DNA of 64,000 nt from Luteimonas viscosa (GTDB lineage Bacteria; Pseudomonadota; Gammaproteobacteria; Xanthomonadales; Xanthomonadaceae), in contig NZ_VTFT01000001.1 in NCBI RefSeq assembly GCF_008244685.1, forward strand, positions 537,248 through 601,247, read 5' to 3'. The translations under genes were made by a program, and so were the position numbers. Shown piece after piece: positions 53,870 through 61,398 of the stretch (position 1 is the first letter of the stretch; every line of letters starts with the position of its first letter). A model generated the notes under the pieces. The model was given only the letters and a program-made list of their open reading frames with translations, was not told the DNA's origin and ran no database searches.

Positions 53870-54799
53870 ATGCCCCGCCTGCACGCCCTTGCCGCCCTTC
53901 TCGCTGCCGCCCTCGTCCTGCCCCTGGCAGCGGCCGAGCCGGACGCGACCCCTGCGCCCCGCACTACCCAGCAGGTGCTCGACGCCTCCGGGCCGTCCGA
54001 CTGGCGCACCCCGGACCCCGACCGCACGCTGTACATGGACCTGGAGGCCGGGCGCGTGGTGATCGAGCTGGCCCCGGCATTCGCGCCGGAACACGTGGCC
54101 AACATCCTGGTGCTGGCGCGCGAGGGCTTCTGGGACGGCACCAGCGTCTATCGCTCGCACGACAACTTCGTGGTCCAGTTCGGCGATGCCGACGCCGACG
54201 ATCCGGCGAAGGCCAGGCCCTTCGGCAACGCGAAGACGCAGCTGCCGGCCGAGTTCGAGCGCAGCGCGCAGGGCCTGGCGTTCCATACCCTGCCCGACCG
54301 TGACGGCTGGGCTCCCGAGGTCGGGTTCGCGGACGGCTTCCCGGCGGGACGCGAGGGCGCCGACGGCCAGGCGTGGATGGCCCACTGCTACGGCGCGCTC
54401 GGCGCCGGACGCAACCTCGAGGCCGACAGCAGCATCGGCGCCGAACTCTACGTGGTCACCGGGCAGTCGCCGCGGCAGCTGGATCGCAACATCACCCTGG
54501 TCGGACGCGTGATCCGCGGCATGGACCTGCTCGCCGCGATCCCGCGCGGACCGGAGCCGATGGGGATCTACGAAAAGCCCGCGCAGCGCACGCCGATCCG
54601 CGCGATCACCCTGGCTGCGACGCTGCCGGAAGCGCAGCGCGAACGCATCGAGGTGCTGCGCACCGATACCGCCACCTTCGACGCCTTCGTCGAATCGCGC
54701 CGCAACCGCCGCGACGCGTTCTACAAGCGTCCCTCGGGCCACGTCGATCTGTGCAACATCGCGATCCCCACGCGCACGCCGGACGAAGGCGAAGACTGA
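53870..54799 (+). CDS. Exported cyclophilin-type peptidyl-prolyl isomerase
   Basis: The 309-residue protein has a signal peptide ([17 protein letters not shown]) and a cyclophilin-like core: [53 protein letters not shown], then [45 protein letters not shown]. It carries large insertions compared with the 165-residue minimal domain. It should assist folding in the periplasm. Confidence 0.87.
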   Translation: MPRLHALAALLAAALVLPLAAAEPDATPAPRTTQQVLDASGPSDWRTPDPDRTLYMDLEAGRVVIELAPAFAPEHVANILVLAREGFWDGTSVYRSHDNFVVQFGDADADDPAKARPFGNAKTQLPAEFERSAQGLAFHTLPDRDGWAPEVGFADGFPAGREGADGQAWMAHCYGALGAGRNLEADSSIGAELYVVTGQSPRQLDRNITLVGRVIRGMDLLAAIPRGPEPMGIYEKPAQRTPIRAITLAATLPEAQRERIEVLRTDTATFDAFVESRRNRRDAFYKRPSGHVDLCNIAIPTRTPDEGED

Positions 54800-54881
54800 A
54801 CGCAACGCCATCGCGATCCTCACGCGACGTTTGCCGACGCGGGCCTAGTCTGCGGCTGCCCCCACCCCAGCCGAGAACGCA

Positions 54882-55178
54882 ATGGCCCTGCTCCGCTTCC
54901 GCATCGCCGGCGAGGATGATCACGTCCGCGCCATCATGAACCTGCTGCAGAGCATCGACGGCATCGAGCACGTCGAGGAAATCGGCGACCTGATGCCGCA
55001 CATGGACGATCCCGACTCCAGTTCCGCCGGCCTGCACGACGTGCGCGGTGCGGACACGCACGAAGTCGAGGTGGAAGTCCCCAATCCTTCTACCGCGCGC
55101 AAGGTGCGCGAAGCGGTGGAAGCGCTGGCGTTCGATCTCGATGCGATGGTCGAGATCGAGGAAGACGAGGCGCGGTAG
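54882..55178 (+). CDS. Small acidic protein of unknown function
   Basis: The 98-residue product starts MALLRFRIAGEDDHVRAIMNLLQSIDGIEHVEEIGDL and ends in an acidic helix (DAMVEIEEDEAR). The alternation of strand- and helix-forming segments suggests a ferredoxin-like or ACT-like alpha/beta fold. GAGAA precedes the ATG. No family is recognised. It follows the cyclophilin gene by 82 bases. Confidence 0.72.
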   Translation: MALLRFRIAGEDDHVRAIMNLLQSIDGIEHVEEIGDLMPHMDDPDSSSAGLHDVRGADTHEVEVEVPNPSTARKVREAVEALAFDLDAMVEIEEDEAR

Positions 55179-55193
55179 CGCGGCTCGCCGGCG

Positions 55194-56147
55194 TCAGCCG
55201 GCCGCCGGCGGCAGGGCGTCGATGTACTCCGCCATGCGCCGGCGCTGCGCCTCGTCGGGAAGGCGTCCTCGCGCGGAGCCGAGGTTGTCGGCCATGTTGC
55301 GCGCCTTGCTGGTCGCCGGCGTCACGCAGGTGACCGCCGGGTGCGCGGCCACGAACTTGAGCATGAACTGCGCCCAGGAGCGGGCGTCGAACTCCGCCGC
55401 CCATTCCGGCAATGGACGATCGCCGATCCGGCTCCACAGTCGCGTACGCCCGAACGGCAGATAGACCAGCACGCCGATCTTGCGCTCCTGCGCCAGCGGC
55501 AGGATCGTTTCCTCGACGTCGCGGTTGTCGACCGCGTAGTCGACGCCGATGAAGTCGATCTTCCCGTCGCGCATCGCCTCGATCAGTCGCGGATAGGCCG
55601 GCTTGCTGGTCGAGGTAACGCCGACATAGCGCACGCGGCCCTGCGCCTTGTATTCCTCGAGGATCGCCAGCTGGGTCGGGATGTCGGCCAGGTTGTGCAC
55701 CTGGATCAGGTCCACCTTGTCCTTGCCGATCAGCCGGAACGAATTCTCGATCTGTTCCCGCGCCTTCGCGGGATCGGCCTCGTCCCCGCCCCGTGGCACC
55801 ACGTTGACCTTGGTCGCCCAGAACAGCCGGTCGGTGATGCCCAGCTCGCGCGCGAGCTCGCCGGCGACCTGTTCCGACGCGCCATACGAAGGCGCGGTGT
55901 CGAACACCGTGCCGCCGCCATCGACCAGCGCCCGCAACACCTCGCGCAATGCCGACGCGTCCTCGCTGCGCGCCACCTGCGAGAAGGTGGCCGAACTGCC
56001 CAGCCCGACCAGCGGCAGGCGTTCGCCCGAGGAGGGAATCGCGCGCGTGAGCAGCGGCGCGTCGTCGGAGGCCATCAGGCGATTCGGCAGTGCGGCCGCC
56101 ATCGCGGCGGCAATCGAGAACTTCAGGCATTCACGGCGCGTGGTCAT
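55194..56147 (-). CDS. Aldo/keto reductase with twin-arginine signal
   Basis: The 317 residues contain the aldo/keto reductase barrel: VFDTAPSYGASEQVAGE with the catalytic Asp and Tyr, WATKVNV with the Lys and IQVHNLAD with the His. The N terminus MTTRRECLKFSIAAAMAAALPNRLMA looks like a Tat signal, which would send the folded enzyme to the periplasm; related exported reductases are annotated in other proteobacteria. TGGAG precedes ATG 56147. The substrate is unknown. Confidence 0.86.
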   Translation of the reverse strand: MTTRRECLKFSIAAAMAAALPNRLMASDDAPLLTRAIPSSGERLPLVGLGSSATFSQVARSEDASALREVLRALVDGGGTVFDTAPSYGASEQVAGELARELGITDRLFWATKVNVVPRGGDEADPAKAREQIENSFRLIGKDKVDLIQVHNLADIPTQLAILEEYKAQGRVRYVGVTSTSKPAYPRLIEAMRDGKIDFIGVDYAVDNRDVEETILPLAQERKIGVLVYLPFGRTRLWSRIGDRPLPEWAAEFDARSWAQFMLKFVAAHPAVTCVTPATSKARNMADNLGSARGRLPDEAQRRRMAEYIDALPPAAG

Positions 56148-56373
56148 GTCCACTCCAGGGCGAAGTCGAGGGCAGTGGCCCGAGTCTGGCCGTTCCGGGG
56201 GGGTGACTTCAAACCGTGCCGCAGCATGGCTGCCGGCATCGGATGGCCGGCTCCTGGCGACGCCGCCCGGCGCCTGGCGCCCGACGCGGGGCCGGCGGGA
56301 TGCGCCGCATGCTCCCCCGGCCCGGACCCGGCGTGAATCCGCGCCCCGGCCCCCGCCCCGTCCTTCGGACCGC

Positions 56374-56424
56374 TTGACAGGGGTCACCCGGACGAATAAC
56401 TTAACTAATAAGTTAATTGATTAA
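56374..56424 (+). promoter_or_regulatory. Promoter and inverted-repeat operator of the ArsR/SdpR-type repressor
   Basis: TTGACA (56374-56379), a 17-base spacer and TAACTT (56397-56402) form a good promoter. Overlapping the -10 are AACTTA-N5-TAAGTT (56398-56414), TTAACT-AATA-AGTTAA (56401-56416) and TTAAT-TG-ATTAA (56413-56424). The block is almost pure A/T in a very GC-rich region and ends five bases before the repressor ATG. Autorepression by the encoded winged-helix protein is the natural reading. Confidence 0.78.
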
Positions 56425-56429
56425 TTCCT

Positions 56430-56750
56430 ATGTCCGTCGACAAGGTCTTCGAGGCGCTCGCCTCCCGTCCCCGCCGCGAAATCCTCGCCTACCTCTCGGC
56501 GCAGGAACTCACCGCGGGCGAGATCGCCGGCCGGTTCGCGATGAGCGCGCCCGCGATCTCCCGCCACCTGTCCTTGCTCGAGGCCGCCGGGCTCGTGGTC
56601 GGCGAGCGCCGTGGCCAGTTCGTGCACTACCGGCTCAAGCCCGACAACCTGCTCAACTCGCTGACCGGGTTCGCTTTCGAGATCTGCCCCACCGCCGGTC
56701 CGCTGAAGCGCGAATCGCGCAAGCGGGCCAAGGCTTCGCCCCCACGCTGA
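56430..56750 (+). CDS. ArsR/SdpR-type winged-helix repressor
   Basis: The 106-residue protein has the ArsR-like fold, VFEALASRPRREILAYLSAQELTAGEIAGRFAMSAPAISRHLSLLEAAGLVVGERRGQFVHYRL. No metal-binding cysteine pair is present in the recognition-helix position, so a metal sensor is unlikely; it resembles SdpR-type autorepressors. An inverted-repeat operator overlaps its promoter. It is 16 bases upstream of a cupin/DUF2867-like gene, presumably in the same transcript. Confidence 0.88.
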   Translation: MSVDKVFEALASRPRREILAYLSAQELTAGEIAGRFAMSAPAISRHLSLLEAAGLVVGERRGQFVHYRLKPDNLLNSLTGFAFEICPTAGPLKRESRKRAKASPPR

Positions 56751-56766
56751 GCTGAAAGGATCGCCC

Positions 56767-58176
56767 ATGCATGCCCTGATCCAGCCGACACGCGGCTTTC
56801 CGATGGTCCGCATCCCGGCGCGCAACGGCGGCCAGCCGGTCGAGGTCTGCCTGGTCGCGCAGCTCTCGCCCGGTGGTGGCGACCGGTTGTTCGCGGGCGC
56901 GAGCGGGCAGCAGCGCGGGCATGCCTCGTTCGTCGATGCGCTGGACGAACCCTCGGCGAAACTGTTCGGCGTGGATGCCGAGCACGACGACCGCAGTTCG
57001 GTGTATTCGTTCGCGGTCGATGCCGGCGGACATCCCTTCCATCGCCATGCCGGGCATCGCGTGTTCACCGCGGTCAGTGGCAGCGGCGGCGCGCAGCTAC
57101 GCTTCTCGACGATCGACGACGACACGCTGCGGCGCGACCCGCAGGCCTTCCTCGACGCGCTGCACGTGGTCGACGTGCCGCCGGACAGCCTGTTCACCGT
57201 GCGCTTCGGCGGCGGCACCTGGCACCAGTTCGCACCGCGTCGCGCCGGCAGTCCGCATCCGGTGTTCTTCGCGCTGTCCTGCCATACCGACGAACTCGGC
57301 GGCATCCGCGACCCGGCGCTGGCGGATACCATCCGGCGCGACGGCGCCGACATCCCCACCCTGACCGAGCTCCTGCCGCCGGCGGTGCGGCAGGTGCTGG
57401 AGGCCCAGCCGTTCCACCACCTGCGAGTGGCCACCACGACGCTGTCGCTGCACGCGGCACCGGACACCTTCGCCCTGCGCGCCTGCGCGCACATCCGGGC
57501 GCGGGTCGGGCGCCTGAGGCAGCGCCTCGCCGCCGCGCGGGCGCCGGCCGGCTTCATCGGCCGCCGTTACCGCCAAGCCTCGGTCGAGCTCGCGGCCGTA
57601 CCCGAAGGCTCGCTCCTGTCGGAGCAGTTCGACGCGGGCTTCCACCACCAGGACATGTTCGCGCTGACGTTGCCCCGCCCGGAAACCGCGGCCTCCGCGC
57701 AGGCGCTGCTCGCCGACGTGCTCGAGGGATTCCTGGTCAATCGCCCGCTCGGCGTGTCCTGGCTGATGCGCCTGCGCAACGTGCTGGTGCGCCCGTTGCG
57801 TCTGCGCAGGTCGCCGCTCGGGTGCCCGGTGTCGTCGCTGCTCTCCGACGACCGCAGCCGCCTGTTCGCGGGTCGCTATCCGGTCCTCGACCAGCGGATC
57901 TCCGACGACCGGCGCCGGGTGGAGGTGCTGCTCGGCGCGGACGATCGCCACCTCGCCTTCCGCTCCTGCGTGGGTGTCGAGGAAACCGCCGCGGGCCTGC
58001 GCATCACCCTGGGCACGCGCGTGCGCTGCCGCAATGCGTTCGGCCACGCCTACATGGCGATGATCGAGCGCACCCATCGCCGTTACATCGCGCCGACCAT
58101 GCTGGAGATGGCGGTCGCGCATGCGCTGCAGCAGCACGAGGCGCCGGTGCGGGCGCCGGCGGTGGCGGTCGCCTGA
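56767..58176 (+). CDS. Cupin-like plus DUF2867-like two-domain protein
   Basis: The 469 residues appear to hold two domains. Residues about 60-190 look cupin-like, with a His cluster (GGHPFHRHAGHRVFTAVSG) and GGTWHQFAPR as possible metal ligands. Residues about 255-455 resemble DUF2867: SLLSEQFDAGFHHQDMFALTLPRP, then VRCRNAFGHAYMAMIERTHRRYIAPTML. No catalytic function is recognised. AAAGGA precedes the ATG at 56767. Its place behind an autorepressor suggests expression in response to a signal, possibly chemical or envelope stress. The domain calls are by eye. Confidence 0.68.
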   Translation: MHALIQPTRGFPMVRIPARNGGQPVEVCLVAQLSPGGGDRLFAGASGQQRGHASFVDALDEPSAKLFGVDAEHDDRSSVYSFAVDAGGHPFHRHAGHRVFTAVSGSGGAQLRFSTIDDDTLRRDPQAFLDALHVVDVPPDSLFTVRFGGGTWHQFAPRRAGSPHPVFFALSCHTDELGGIRDPALADTIRRDGADIPTLTELLPPAVRQVLEAQPFHHLRVATTTLSLHAAPDTFALRACAHIRARVGRLRQRLAAARAPAGFIGRRYRQASVELAAVPEGSLLSEQFDAGFHHQDMFALTLPRPETAASAQALLADVLEGFLVNRPLGVSWLMRLRNVLVRPLRLRRSPLGCPVSSLLSDDRSRLFAGRYPVLDQRISDDRRRVEVLLGADDRHLAFRSCVGVEETAAGLRITLGTRVRCRNAFGHAYMAMIERTHRRYIAPTMLEMAVAHALQQHEAPVRAPAVAVA

Positions 58177-58246
58177 GCGCGTCAGGCAAGCGGGCCACGA
58201 CCGGCGATGGCGATGTTCGGCGCAGCCGGGACCGCGCCCGCGAGGG

Positions 58247-59086
58247 CTAGCCGGGGCGGCGCCGACGCCAGCGACGGATCACGGCCACGAAGATCACGAA
58301 GACCACCAGTAACGGCAGCAGGAACGCCAGCGCGCGGATGGTCCAGGCCGCGCCCTGCGAGAGCGTTTCGCCCGAGTCGCGGAGCGCCAGCCAGATCTCG
58401 TTGCGGCTCGCCTGCGACGGCGTCGGCCGGAACTCGAGCGTCAGCAACTGCGTCTCGATGCGACGTCGATGCCCCGCGGCGGCCTGCTCCGCTCCTTCCA
58501 GCAGCGCCTCGGTTTCCGCAAGCTGCTTCGACAGCGCGATCATGTCGGCCACGGTGAGGTCGCGTCGGTCCTGGAATTCGAGCAGGCGCTCGCGCTCCTT
58601 GCGCAGCCGCTGTTGCAACAGCGCGTTGTCGCGCACCACCACCGCCAGGTCCTCGGCACGGGTGCCGCGGCTGCCGAGCTGGGCGCCTGCGCTCGCGAGC
58701 GCGATCATCGGCTCGACGCCCGCGGGCACGATCCGGATGCCGAGCGTGGCCGACGGCCAGTCGCCACCCTCCTGGCGCACCGTCAGCACCACGCATTCGC
58801 CGAACTTCGCGCCAGTGCAGGCGTCCTGCGCCTCGCGCAGGCGCGCCTGGATGCGATCCGCCGGCAGTGTCACCGACGCATCGTGTTCGTACGCCAGGAA
58901 CGAGGCGTCGCGCGCACCACCCGTGCCGTTGCCCGCATCCGCCGCTGCCGTCGCCGGCGCCGGAGCCGGAGCCGCGCCACCGTAGGCCATTGCGGCCTCC
59001 TGCGTTGCCGGCCCGTTGCAGGCAGCGAGCAGCACGCCGAGGCAGCCGCCGCAAAGCGTGCGCTGCAGCGATCGCAGACGGCTCAT
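58247..59086 (-). CDS. DUF4349-family lipoprotein
   Basis: The 279-residue protein has a lipobox (LLAAC, Cys23), an Ala/Pro-rich linker, an extracytoplasmic domain with a coiled coil (VVRDNALLQQRLRKERERLLEFQDRRDL ... KQLAETEALLEGAEQ), and a C-terminal membrane helix (FLLPLLVVFVIFVAVIRRWRRRRPG). That arrangement is typical of DUF4349. The function is unknown. ATG 59086 gives the clean lipobox. Confidence 0.85.
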   Translation of the reverse strand: MSRLRSLQRTLCGGCLGVLLAACNGPATQEAAMAYGGAAPAPAPATAAADAGNGTGGARDASFLAYEHDASVTLPADRIQARLREAQDACTGAKFGECVVLTVRQEGGDWPSATLGIRIVPAGVEPMIALASAGAQLGSRGTRAEDLAVVVRDNALLQQRLRKERERLLEFQDRRDLTVADMIALSKQLAETEALLEGAEQAAAGHRRRIETQLLTLEFRPTPSQASRNEIWLALRDSGETLSQGAAWTIRALAFLLPLLVVFVIFVAVIRRWRRRRPG

Positions 59087-59141
59087 GCGGCGGATCCGTA
59101 CGACCCGCCCGTCGTGTCCAGGCGTCGGCGGCATCCGCGGA

Positions 59142-59492
59142 TCAGTAGCTGGCGCCATCGAAGGTCGTCACCTTCAACCCGGCCAGGTCGACGTCGGCCA
59201 GGCAGCGCACGTTGACCATTGTCATCGCCGCGCCTTCGGCGCCCTTCCCTTCGCTGAAGGGGGCGATGCCGCAGTCCGGGCAGAATCGGTGGTCGATCGC
59301 GTGCTTGTTGAAGCGGTAGGTGGCGAGGTCCGCTTCGGGCGTCTTCAGGCGCAGCGCGCTGCGCGGGAACGCCGCGAGCAGCCCACCGCGACGCCGGCAC
59401 ATCGAACAGTTGCAGTCGATCACCTCGTCGACCTCGCCTTCGACCTCGAACGCGATGCGGCCGCAATGGCAGCTGCCCTGGTAGGTGGTCAT
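59142..59492 (-). CDS. GFA-family zinc protein
   Basis: The 116-residue protein belongs to the glutathione-dependent formaldehyde-activating enzyme family. Zinc-binding cysteines are Cys8 and Cys10 (GSCHCG), Cys27/Cys29/Cys32 (DCNCSMC) and Cys71/Cys74 (FCPDCG). Most members have unknown substrates, and the formaldehyde reaction is disputed for many. It lies 31 bases after the membrane operon gene on the same strand. Confidence 0.9.
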   Translation of the reverse strand: MTTYQGSCHCGRIAFEVEGEVDEVIDCNCSMCRRRGGLLAAFPRSALRLKTPEADLATYRFNKHAIDHRFCPDCGIAPFSEGKGAEGAAMTMVNVRCLADVDLAGLKVTTFDGASY

Positions 59493-59523
59493 CGTGGCGC
59501 TCCGCAGGAAGACGCCGGCAAGG

Positions 59524-61398
59524 TTAGCGCAGGTCTCGCGGCGGGTCTTGCTGCGAAACAGCAGCGGCCAGGCCCAGGCGCGAGCGCTCGAACCACCAGG
59601 CGAACGCGGCCAGCAGCAGCCATGCCAGGAACCACGGCCAGGCGCGCCCCGGTTCGGTGTTGCGCGGCGCCACCGTGGCGCCCGGAGCGGACACCGGCGG
59701 CGCGGCGGCAAGCCGCAGCGTGGCCTCGCGCAGTTCCGCGAGCCGCAGCGTGGGCTCCGCATCCGCCGCCGCGACATGGAACGGCTGCACCGCGTCACCC
59801 ATGCGCAACCGATGCCAACCGGCCACCGATGGCCAGTAGCCCGCGCAGCGGCGCGCACCGCTCGCCGGATCGACGATCGGCTGCGCGCGTTGGCCGTCCG
59901 GCGCTTCGATGTGCGCGCCTTCCGGCCATGCGCAGATCGCGAGGCGCTGGCCGACGCGCGCATCGGCCTCGATCCCGGGCATCGCGCTCGAGCGTGCGCG
60001 CGCCAGCGTGGCCACCGCCGGGCTCCAGAGATCGGCGTACAGGTCGGCCCGGCCATGCAGCGGCAGCCGGTAGCTGTCCGACACCGCCCACAGGCCGATG
60101 CGGCCACGGCCTTCGGCACGCCACCAGCCCGGTGCCTCGGCGGCGTCGCCCCTGTCCGCCCCTGGCTCGAGCGCAACCGCATCCATGCCCTGCACCCGCC
60201 AGGCGCGGCGCGAGAGCGGCGGCACCTCTTCCTCCGCCTGCGCGGGATCGAACGGCGCGTCGCGGCTGCCACTGCCCATGAGGCCGCGCAGGGCTTCTTC
60301 CCCGTCCAGACGCGGACCGGGCACGTGCCACGGCCGCACCCCGGCGCCGCCCGCGATCGTGAAGCCGGGAGCCCGCAGCCCGCGCAGCGCTTCGGCGGGC
60401 ATTGCGTTGTCCCCGCGCAACAGCAGGCCCAGGCCGCGTCGCACCGCGGCGAGCACGCGTGTGCGCCCTGACTCGCCCAGTCCCGACCACGCACGTGCAT
60501 CCACGATCAGCAGGTCGGCTTGGTCGAGCGTGGTGGCGGTGAGCGGCGCGCTTCCCAGTTGCACGCCGCCGCCGAGTGCGATCCGCGCCTGCACTTGCGC
60601 CCCCGCGTCCACGAGCCATCGGCGCAGCGCGCGCGTGTCCGGGTTGGGGGCGCCCGCGAGCAGCAGCACGCGTGGCGCGACGTCCGCATCGATCCACAGC
60701 GGCAGCTGCGAAATGGCGACCTCCTGTTGCCTGGCGTCGCGCACGCGCACGGCAAACGTCGCCGTGCCGGTTTCCAGCGCCACGCCCCGCAGCGCGAAGC
60801 CACCGTCTTCCGGCAGCGGCATCGCATCGACGCGACGTCCCGCCGGATCCAGCAGCTCGGCCCGGCCGCCCGGCACGCCCTCGACGCGACCTTCCAGCAC
60901 GAAGGCCGATCCACGCGCGATCGCGGGTGGTGGCGACAGGCGCACGATGCCGGGCGCCAGCGGGAGTGGATCGAACGCGAGCGCCACCGTGCTCGCCGCG
61001 TCGCGGTCGCGGGGAACCAGACCGGCACCGATCACCCGCACCTGCGTGGTTCCCGGATGCTGGCGCAGGGCGGTGGCGAGATCCGGCACGCGCGCGACGT
61101 CGCCGGCGTCGCCCGCTTCCGGCAGCGCGAGCACCACGCCACGCACTGTGGCAGGACCCGCATCGGCAAGCGTCGCGCCTTCGGTCAGCACGGCAAGGGT
61201 GGCCGGTGCGACCGGGTGACGCGGCGGGAACAGCATCAGGTGGAGCGCGGCGGCAAGCAGCGGTTGCAGCGCCAGCAACAGCCACAGGCGCCATGGGCGC
61301 GACATGCGCGGATCGCGCCGGTGCGCGAGCGGCAGCCGCACCCACGCGACCAGCACCGCGAGCGCAAGCAGCAGCGCGACCGTTTGCGCCATCGTCAT
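59524..61398 (-). CDS. Membrane-anchored BatA-operon-associated protein of unknown function
   Basis: The 624-residue protein has two N-terminal membrane helices, a large periplasmic beta-rich part and a C-terminal helix (AWPWFLAWLLLAAFAWWFERSRLG). The region about 210-330 contains carboxypeptidase-regulatory-like and class I glutamine-amidotransferase-like strands (RVLLLAGAPNPDTRALRRWLVDAG, DLLIVDARAWSGLGESGRTRVLAAVRRG). This architecture is common in genes beside BatA. The ATG overlaps the upstream stop as ATGA. The function is unknown. Confidence 0.75.
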   Translation of the reverse strand: MTMAQTVALLLALAVLVAWVRLPLAHRRDPRMSRPWRLWLLLALQPLLAAALHLMLFPPRHPVAPATLAVLTEGATLADAGPATVRGVVLALPEAGDAGDVARVPDLATALRQHPGTTQVRVIGAGLVPRDRDAASTVALAFDPLPLAPGIVRLSPPPAIARGSAFVLEGRVEGVPGGRAELLDPAGRRVDAMPLPEDGGFALRGVALETGTATFAVRVRDARQQEVAISQLPLWIDADVAPRVLLLAGAPNPDTRALRRWLVDAGAQVQARIALGGGVQLGSAPLTATTLDQADLLIVDARAWSGLGESGRTRVLAAVRRGLGLLLRGDNAMPAEALRGLRAPGFTIAGGAGVRPWHVPGPRLDGEEALRGLMGSGSRDAPFDPAQAEEEVPPLSRRAWRVQGMDAVALEPGADRGDAAEAPGWWRAEGRGRIGLWAVSDSYRLPLHGRADLYADLWSPAVATLARARSSAMPGIEADARVGQRLAICAWPEGAHIEAPDGQRAQPIVDPASGARRCAGYWPSVAGWHRLRMGDAVQPFHVAAADAEPTLRLAELREATLRLAAAPPVSAPGATVAPRNTEPGRAWPWFLAWLLLAAFAWWFERSRLGLAAAVSQQDPPRDLR

